From the NCBI GenBank assembly GCA_023511295.1, contig JAIMBT010000017.1:29032-93031 (forward strand): a stretch of DNA of 64,000 nt, given 5' to 3'. The notes beneath the pieces are model-generated. The model was not told the origin of the DNA. It made no database searches and worked only from the letters and a program-made list of their open reading frames with translations. The stretch comes from Alicyclobacillus sp. Its GTDB lineage: Bacteria; Bacillota; Bacilli; Alicyclobacillales; Alicyclobacillaceae. Position numbers and translations under genes: made by a program. Below are positions 58,901 through 64,000 of the stretch, one piece after another; the stretch's first letter is position 1, and each line of letters begins with the position of its first letter.

Positions 58901-60667
58901 TCACTTCACCGTCTCCCGCGTCGAAGGGCTTGTCGGGATGACGCCATTGGCGGAGGCCTCTGTATGCATCGGCATATCCCCAGCGGCCACCGCGTCCGGC
59001 ATGGAGCCCGGTTCGCGGCCAGAAGCGGCGGTGATGGCATCGTCCAGTTCGCGCCCTCGGGCGGCTCGTTCCGCCTCTGACCACCGGAACTGCTCGGCGA
59101 AATACTGAACGACGGCTGTCTTGGTGCGGCGAACGAGATCGATGTCAAACAAGAGGGCGCCGGTCCTCCGCTGGAAAAAGTCGAGGGGCGTGCACGCCAT
59201 CTCCGCCTCGATGGCGTACGCGAGTTGGGCGAACACGGCCGGCGGCAGGGAGGCGGCTGCATCGTCGGTGGGGCGCGTGAGGATCCGTTCCAAGAGATGT
59301 CCGGCGTTGGTTCCATAGCGGCTCGCCAGCAGGCGGGCGTCGGAATCGGGGAGGCCCACTCGCTTTGCATCGCGCACTGCCGCCTCGACCGACGCTTCGT
59401 AGTCGGCCGGATTCGCGTAATGCCCGCCGGAGATGGGGACGTGCGCGGTGGCGCACGGGGGGTAGGTGCGCCCAGTCATCTCCGACAAACGGCGGCAGCA
59501 CAAGTCCACGGCCTTCTCGGCCATCTTGCGGTAGCCGGTGAGCTTGCCACCGGCCATCGTGATGAGGCCGGATGGAGAGACGAAGATCTCCTCCTTGCGC
59601 GAGATCTCGGAAGGAGACTTGCCTGCCTCGTGGATGAGTGGTCGAATCCCCGCCCATCCGGACTCGATGTCCTCGATGCGGAGCTGTACGGTCGGGAAGA
59701 CGTGGTTGACGGCGTCCGTCAGGTACCGCTGGTCAGCCGGGCTGATGTCGGGGTGCGCGAGGTCGCCGTGGTAGTCGGTGTCGGTGGTGCCGATGTACGT
59801 CTTCCCGTCGCGCGGGATGGCGAACACCATGCGTCCGTCTGGTACGTCGAAGTAGACCGGGTTCTGGAGTGGGAAGCGGCGCCCGTCGACGACGATGTGG
59901 ACCCCTTTGGTGTGGTGCAGTTGTTTTCCGGACTTCGATCCGTCGAGCTCCCGGATCTCGTCCACCCAAGGGCCGGTCGCGTTCACGACGACGTGTGCGC
60001 GCAGCTCGCTCTCTGCACCGGCGAGGATGTCGGTCGCTGCGACACCAGCGACCTTTCCGCCCTGATACAGCAACCGGTCGCATCGGACGTAGTTGAGCGC
60101 GAGTCCGCCTCGGGCTACGGCCTCCTTGAGGACTTCAATGGTCAGTCGCGCGTCGTCCGTGCGGTACTCGACGTAGCATGCGGAACCGAGCAGGCCGTCT
60201 TGGCGCAGCAGCGGCTCGCGGCGAAGCGTTTCTTGCTTCGTCAGCATCGTTCGGCGCTCGCTGCGCTGGACGCCCGCTAAGTAGTCGTACAGGCGGATGC
60301 CGAACGATGCGGCCAGCCGGCCATAGGTGCCGCCGCGGTAGATGGGCAACAGCATCCACTCGGGATGCGTCACGTGCGGCCCGTTGCGATGGACGATGGC
60401 CCGCTCCTTGCCGACCTCGGCAACGAGTCCGATTTCGAACTGCTTCAGGTAGCGCAGGCCACCGTGGACCAACTTGGTCGAGCGGCTCGATGTGCCGGCG
60501 GCAAAATCCTGCATCTCAATCAGGGCCGCCCGCAGACCGCGTGTCGTGGCGTCGAGCAGAATCCCGGCTCCCGTGATACCGCCGCCGATGATGAGGAGAT
60601 CGAGCTTGCTGTCTTGCATCGCATTCCAAATGGACTGCCGGTCGTGCGCGGAAAATGATGCCTTCAC
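58901..60667 (-). CDS. glpD: Glycerol-3-phosphate dehydrogenase, FAD-dependent
   Basis: A 588-residue membrane-associated flavoprotein that oxidises glycerol-3-phosphate to dihydroxyacetone phosphate and passes electrons to the quinone pool. The FAD loop IIGGGITGAG is at residues 26-35, followed by the family strings AGTSSRSTKLVHGGLRYL, YRTDDARL, KGVHIVVD and TDTDYHGD. The GTG at 60667 is 8 nt after GTGGAGG, giving the normal GlpD N terminus. The protein is about 30 residues longer than usual because of a Ser/Pro/Ala-rich C-terminal tail. It is divergent from a glycerophosphodiester phosphodiesterase gene, which would supply its substrate. Confidence 0.95.
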   Translation of the reverse strand: MKASFSAHDRQSIWNAMQDSKLDLLIIGGGITGAGILLDATTRGLRAALIEMQDFAAGTSSRSTKLVHGGLRYLKQFEIGLVAEVGKERAIVHRNGPHVTHPEWMLLPIYRGGTYGRLAASFGIRLYDYLAGVQRSERRTMLTKQETLRREPLLRQDGLLGSACYVEYRTDDARLTIEVLKEAVARGGLALNYVRCDRLLYQGGKVAGVAATDILAGAESELRAHVVVNATGPWVDEIRELDGSKSGKQLHHTKGVHIVVDGRRFPLQNPVYFDVPDGRMVFAIPRDGKTYIGTTDTDYHGDLAHPDISPADQRYLTDAVNHVFPTVQLRIEDIESGWAGIRPLIHEAGKSPSEISRKEEIFVSPSGLITMAGGKLTGYRKMAEKAVDLCCRRLSEMTGRTYPPCATAHVPISGGHYANPADYEASVEAAVRDAKRVGLPDSDARLLASRYGTNAGHLLERILTRPTDDAAASLPPAVFAQLAYAIEAEMACTPLDFFQRRTGALLFDIDLVRRTKTAVVQYFAEQFRWSEAERAARGRELDDAITAASGREPGSMPDAVAAGDMPMHTEASANGVIPTSPSTRETVK

Positions 60668-60760
60668 CGCCGTCGCCTCCACTCCAAAATCAAAACCACA
60701 GGCCAGCGCGAAGCAGACATCCCCCGAAATGCCCGTGTGCGAACGTACGGTGCTGGGATT

Positions 60761-60768
60761 ATTATAAG
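60761..60768. promoter_or_regulatory. AT-rich -10-like boxes between glpD and the phosphodiesterase gene
   Basis: TATAAT on the minus strand (60766-60761) and TATAAG on the plus strand (60763-60768) overlap. No good -35 is seen for either, so the assignment is weak. Confidence 0.3.
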
Positions 60769-60809
60769 TTAGGTTCTCCAGTTCGGCGCGAATGAAAGGG
60801 GTCGACCCC

Positions 60810-61562
60810 GTGTCCCGCCATACATCGCTCCTCGCACATCGCGGGTGGAGCGCACGCTTCCCGGAAAATACGGCACTTGCGTTTGAACAGGCGTTGCGGC
60901 TTGGAATCGACGGCATCGAATTCGACGTACAGTTGACCCGGGACGAAGTTCCTGTGGTGATTCACGACCCCACCGTCGACCGTACCACCGACGGCCACGG
61001 TCGCGTGAGGGACCTCTCTTATCGAGAACTGCAGCACCTCAACGCTGCGCGTGCATGGGCCGCCAAGGGGCTGGCCGCACAGCCCGTCCCATCCCTGGAT
61101 GCTGTGCTCGATCGGATCGAACGATTCAAACCGCACGGAGTGCACAACATCGAACTGAAGGTCCACGAAGGGGACGGGCGAGCGTTGGTGGACCACGTGT
61201 GGTCCCGCGTGCAGAACCGTGCGTTTCACCAGCAGGTGCTGTACGCGTCGTTCCACCACGCTTGTCTCGCGTATCTCAAGTCCATCCATCCGTCAGCGCG
61301 CGTCGGCCTCCTCTATGAACAGCCAGCGCCGGAGCCTTGGTATGTCGCCCGGCACATGGGGGCTGAGTCTGTGCACTTGCATCAAACGCTCGCCACCGCC
61401 GACGTCCTCGCTGCCTGCCGGGCCAGCGGTGTTCGCGTCTGCGTTTGGACGGTGGACGATCCGCTGCAGATGACGGCACTCTACCGCAAAGGCGTGGACC
61501 TCATGATTACGAATGTTCCGGACGAGGCCCTTCGAGTCCGGCGGCAGGAGCAGGGCTGGTAG
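60810..61562 (+). CDS. Glycerophosphodiester phosphodiesterase
   Basis: A 250-residue GDPD-family TIM-barrel enzyme of the cytoplasmic UgpQ type (no signal peptide). The catalytic residues are visible: His in LAHRGWSARFPENT, Glu and Asp in IEFDVQLTRD, and the second His in VVIHDPTVDRTTDG. It cleaves glycerophosphodiesters, releasing glycerol-3-phosphate for the divergently encoded GlpD. AAAGGGG is 8 nt before the GTG at 60810; an ATG at 60792 is an alternative that precedes this ribosome site. Confidence 0.92.
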   Translation: MSRHTSLLAHRGWSARFPENTALAFEQALRLGIDGIEFDVQLTRDEVPVVIHDPTVDRTTDGHGRVRDLSYRELQHLNAARAWAAKGLAAQPVPSLDAVLDRIERFKPHGVHNIELKVHEGDGRALVDHVWSRVQNRAFHQQVLYASFHHACLAYLKSIHPSARVGLLYEQPAPEPWYVARHMGAESVHLHQTLATADVLAACRASGVRVCVWTVDDPLQMTALYRKGVDLMITNVPDEALRVRRQEQGW

Positions 61563-61700
61563 CGGTCCATTGCGTTTTGGACAAGGATTCCAAGCATCTG
61601 GTGGCGAACAGGTCATATCATGGACAACGTGGAAACGCGCGGCAACCCGCCTGCCGAGGGCCGGGTGTTGCGACGATAGCGGAGAAGAGGGGTGGCTTTG

Positions 61701-63155
61701 ATGGGTGCAACTTCTACGGCACCAACCTTGAAAAACTATATCGGTGGCCAGTGGGTGGACGCCGAGACCGAGCGGACGGAGGTCGTGCCAAACCCGGCAA
61801 CGGGCGAGCCGTTGGCCTGCGTCCCAATCTCCAGCCGAGCCGACCTGGACCGAGCTGTGGCGGCGGCGAAGGACGCGTTCAAAACGTGGAGTCAGACGCC
61901 GGTTCCGAAGCGTGCGCGCATCCTCTTCAAGTACCAGCAACTTTTGACAGAGCATTGGGACGAACTGGCGCGCCTCGTCACGCTCGAGAACGGCAAGAGC
62001 TACGGCGAAGCGTACGGCGAGGTCCAGCGCGGGATTGAGTGCGTGGAGTTTGCAGCCGGCGCACCGACGCTGATGATGGGGTCGCAGTTGCCGGATATCT
62101 CGGCGAACATGGAGTCCGGCGTGTGGCGGTACCCGGTGGGCGTGGTCGGTGGCATTACGCCGTTCAACTTCCCGATGATGGTTCCCTGCTGGATGTTTCC
62201 GCTCGCCATCGCGTGCGGGAACACGTTCGTATTAAAGCCATCCGAACGGACGCCGCTGACGGCCAACCGACTGGCGGAACTGTTTGCCGAGGCAGGTCTG
62301 CCGGACGGCGTGCTGAACATCGTGCACGGTGCGCACGACGCGGTGAACGGCATCCTCGAGCACCCGGACGTCCGGGCGGTGTCGTTCGTGGGGTCGCAAC
62401 CGGTGGCGGAGTACGTGTACAAGACGGCGGCTGCGCACGGCAAACGGGTGCAGGCGCTCGCGGGTGCGAAGAACCACACCATCGTGATGCCAGACGCTGA
62501 CCTCGACCTGGCCGTGCAGGGCATCATTGGTGCGGCGTTCGGGTCCGCTGGGGAGCGCTGCATGGCCTGTGCTGTCGTAGTGGCGGTGGGTGGGATTGGC
62601 GACCGACTGGTGGAGAGGCTCGTCGCGGCGGCCAACGAGATCAAGATGGGGGACGGGTTGGAGGAAGGCGTGTTCCTCGGGCCGGTGATTCGTGAAGCGC
62701 ATCGAGATAGAACCGTGAAGTACATTGAGACGGGGGTGAGCGAAGACGCCATTCTCGTCCGCGACGGCCGGGCAGACACGCGGGATAAGGGGTATTTCAT
62801 CGGCCCGACCATCTTTGACCACGTTCGGCCGGGCATGAAGATCTGGCAAGATGAGATTTTCGCGCCGGTGCTGTCGGTGGTACGGGTGGACACGCTCGAC
62901 GAGGCGATTGCAGTCGCGAATCAGTCGCCGTTTGCGAACGGTGCCTGCCTGTTCACAGACAGTGCGAAGGCCATCCGCCAGTTCCGCGAGCAGATGGACG
63001 CGGGGATGCTCGGCATCAACGTCGGTGTGCCGGCGCCGATGGCGTTCTTCCCGTTCTCTGGGTGGAAGAACTCGTTCTACGGCGACCTCCACGCGAACGG
63101 GCGCGACGGGGTGGAGTTTTACACGCGGCGGAAGATGGTCACGGCGCGGTATTGA
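61701..63155 (+). CDS. mmsA: Methylmalonate-semialdehyde dehydrogenase (CoA-acylating)
   Basis: A 484-residue aldehyde dehydrogenase of the MmsA/IolA group, which turns malonate or methylmalonate semialdehyde into acetyl- or propionyl-CoA in inositol or valine breakdown. The catalytic cysteine is Cys287 in [10 protein letters not shown], at the same position as in Bacillus IolA, and the C terminus ([18 protein letters not shown]) is diagnostic. AGAGGGG is 8 nt before the ATG at 61701. No other iol or valine-pathway genes are in the window, so its supply pathway is not visible. Confidence 0.93.
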   Translation: MGATSTAPTLKNYIGGQWVDAETERTEVVPNPATGEPLACVPISSRADLDRAVAAAKDAFKTWSQTPVPKRARILFKYQQLLTEHWDELARLVTLENGKSYGEAYGEVQRGIECVEFAAGAPTLMMGSQLPDISANMESGVWRYPVGVVGGITPFNFPMMVPCWMFPLAIACGNTFVLKPSERTPLTANRLAELFAEAGLPDGVLNIVHGAHDAVNGILEHPDVRAVSFVGSQPVAEYVYKTAAAHGKRVQALAGAKNHTIVMPDADLDLAVQGIIGAAFGSAGERCMACAVVVAVGGIGDRLVERLVAAANEIKMGDGLEEGVFLGPVIREAHRDRTVKYIETGVSEDAILVRDGRADTRDKGYFIGPTIFDHVRPGMKIWQDEIFAPVLSVVRVDTLDEAIAVANQSPFANGACLFTDSAKAIRQFREQMDAGMLGINVGVPAPMAFFPFSGWKNSFYGDLHANGRDGVEFYTRRKMVTARY

Positions 63156-63243
63156 GGTGCGAGCGGAAATCGCGGGAGGTACGCTCCACGGCGAGTCAAT
63201 CGCGATGGACTGGGTAGCCGTCCACAAGAAAAGGGGACACGTG

Positions 63244-63279
63244 AAACAGGGGGTGCTCATCCGTGAGCTCCCCCTGTTC
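63244..63279. terminator. Bidirectional terminator between mmsA and peptide-binding gene
   Basis: A 14-bp stem with one mismatch, ACAGGGGGtGCTCA / TGAGCtCCCCCTGT, with a 4-nt loop. TTCTTC follows on the plus strand, and TTTC then a later TTTTC on the minus strand. It lies between two convergent genes. Confidence 0.75.
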
Positions 63280-63304
63280 TTCACGCGGCCGTTGTCGCGC
63301 ATGG

Positions 63305-64000
63305 TTACTGCGACAGCCACCACTGCTGGATGTTCAGCGGTCCAATCGCGCTCCAGTCGTTCGCCGGGATGTTCAGCTTGCTGCTGTACGCGTACACACT
63401 GTCTGGCGCCCAGAGGAAGATGTACGGCAGTTGCTGGTTGACGTACAGCTGCCACTTGACAAAGGCCTGCTTGCGGTACGCGTGGTTGAAGGCCTGTGCG
63501 CTGTAGGTCGCCTTGATGAGCGCGTCGTTTTTCGGGTCGGTCCAGCGCGGGAAGTTCATCGCGTCGGTGGACTGCCACAGGCCGCGGGGATCTGGGTCGG
63601 TGCTGAGGCTCCAACCCATCAGCCACATCTGGATGCTCTGGTCATCCGTCTCGACCTTCTTCGCCAACGTGTTGAAGTCCATCGGCGTGTTCAGGACAAT
63701 CTGGATGCCAATCTTCTTCAGGTTCTGCTGAATGGCGACCGCTTCCGCCTGCGTCGTCGGGTTGCCACTCGAGTACGAGAGCGTGAAGGTCAGTGGTTTA
63801 CCCGTGGACGGGTCGACGCGGTAGCCGTTCGAGCCCATCTTGTAGCCCAGGCTGTCGAGGATCTGACCCGCCTTCGTCGGGTTGTAGTTGTACGGGTTCA
63901 TGCCGTCCGCTGTCGTCGCGGCAGCCCAGCTGATGGGCGGCAACGGCCCGTTGATGGGCGTGCCAAGCCCCTTCAGGATACCCTGAATCATCGTGTTGCG
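63305..64000 (-). CDS. ABC peptide-binding protein, family 5 (5' end outside window)
   Basis: The last 231 codons of a minus-strand gene that continues past the right edge. The sequence is the C-terminal half of a family-5 solute-binding protein (DppA/OppA type): GYRVDPSTGKPLTFTLSYSSG, AIQQNLKKIGIQIVLN, MWLMGWSLSTDPDPRGLW, RKQAFVKWQLYVNQQLPYIFLW. It ends in TAA at 63307-63305. It is distinct from the binding protein at 31063, and its permeases must lie outside the window. Confidence 0.9.
   Translation of the reverse strand, partial: RNTMIQGILKGLGTPINGPLPPISWAAATTADGMNPYNYNPTKAGQILDSLGYKMGSNGYRVDPSTGKPLTFTLSYSSGNPTTQAEAVAIQQNLKKIGIQIVLNTPMDFNTLAKKVETDDQSIQMWLMGWSLSTDPDPRGLWQSTDAMNFPRWTDPKNDALIKATYSAQAFNHAYRKQAFVKWQLYVNQQLPYIFLWAPDSVYAYSSKLNIPANDWSAIGPLNIQQWWLSQ

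Noticed and set aside
62232..63626. 464-codon minus-strand frame over mmsA
   Set aside because: Shadow of mmsA; crosses the terminator and carries no family similarity.

Overview
The window is about 64 kb of GC-rich DNA that reads like an accessory-rich stretch of a Gram-positive, Bacillus-lineage chromosome. Strong AGGAGG-type ribosome sites, frequent GTG and TTG starts, lipoprotein signal peptides on the ABC binding proteins and overlapping operons all point that way. Alicyclobacillus or a related genus is my guess from overall character; no rRNA or other taxonomic marker is present. No tRNA, rRNA, CRISPR array, transposase or phage module was seen.

Left part (1-6.3 kb): the 5' part of a polysaccharide-deacetylase lipoprotein gene, then an aspartate unit: dicarboxylate/amino-acid symporter, LysR regulator, aspartase, aspartate racemase, and an internally deleted remnant of a D-threonine-aldolase/D-serine-dehydratase-like gene, closed by an intrinsic terminator.

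Centre left (6.3-25.5 kb): the most unusual part. An MFS transporter gene overlaps the first gene of a polyunsaturated-fatty-acid-synthase-like (Pfa-like) multienzyme set: KS-AT-ACP, KS-AT-KR, a protein with three hotdog dehydratase regions and a fused acyltransferase, a PfaD-type enoyl reductase, and a phosphopantetheinyl transferase. The two KS-AT proteins share a 1,219-nt tract that is identical at the DNA level, which suggests recent gene conversion. A sugar-type ABC importer (two permeases and a binding protein, no ATPase) follows on the same strand.

Middle (25.5-41.3 kb): genes for amino acids and peptides, several of the type that handle D-amino acids. They are a LysR gene divergent from a D-cysteine-desulfhydrase/cysteate-lyase-like gene, a racemase homologue lacking one catalytic cysteine, an APC permease, an Lrp-type regulator translationally coupled to an oligopeptide ABC importer, a very large M14 peptidase, a full-length D-threonine-aldolase-like gene, an M20 peptidase, and a convergent nitroreductase.

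Right centre (41.5-52.9 kb): an exopolysaccharide sugar-phosphate transferase, then a glycoside unit: a GH31 enzyme very like sulfoquinovosidase YihQ but with Gln where the sulfonate-binding Arg should be, an ABC importer, a fucose-isomerase-fold protein, a 2-hydroxyacid dehydrogenase and an SDR. A DinB-family gene faces it.

Right part (53-64 kb): a D-tartrate unit on the minus strand (KdgT-type permease, D(-)-tartrate dehydratase behind a perfect sigma-54 promoter, a PrpR-type sigma-54 activator, and an HTH protein overlapping it), glycerol-3-phosphate dehydrogenase divergent from a glycerophosphodiester phosphodiesterase, methylmalonate-semialdehyde dehydrogenase, and the 3' end of a peptide-binding protein gene.
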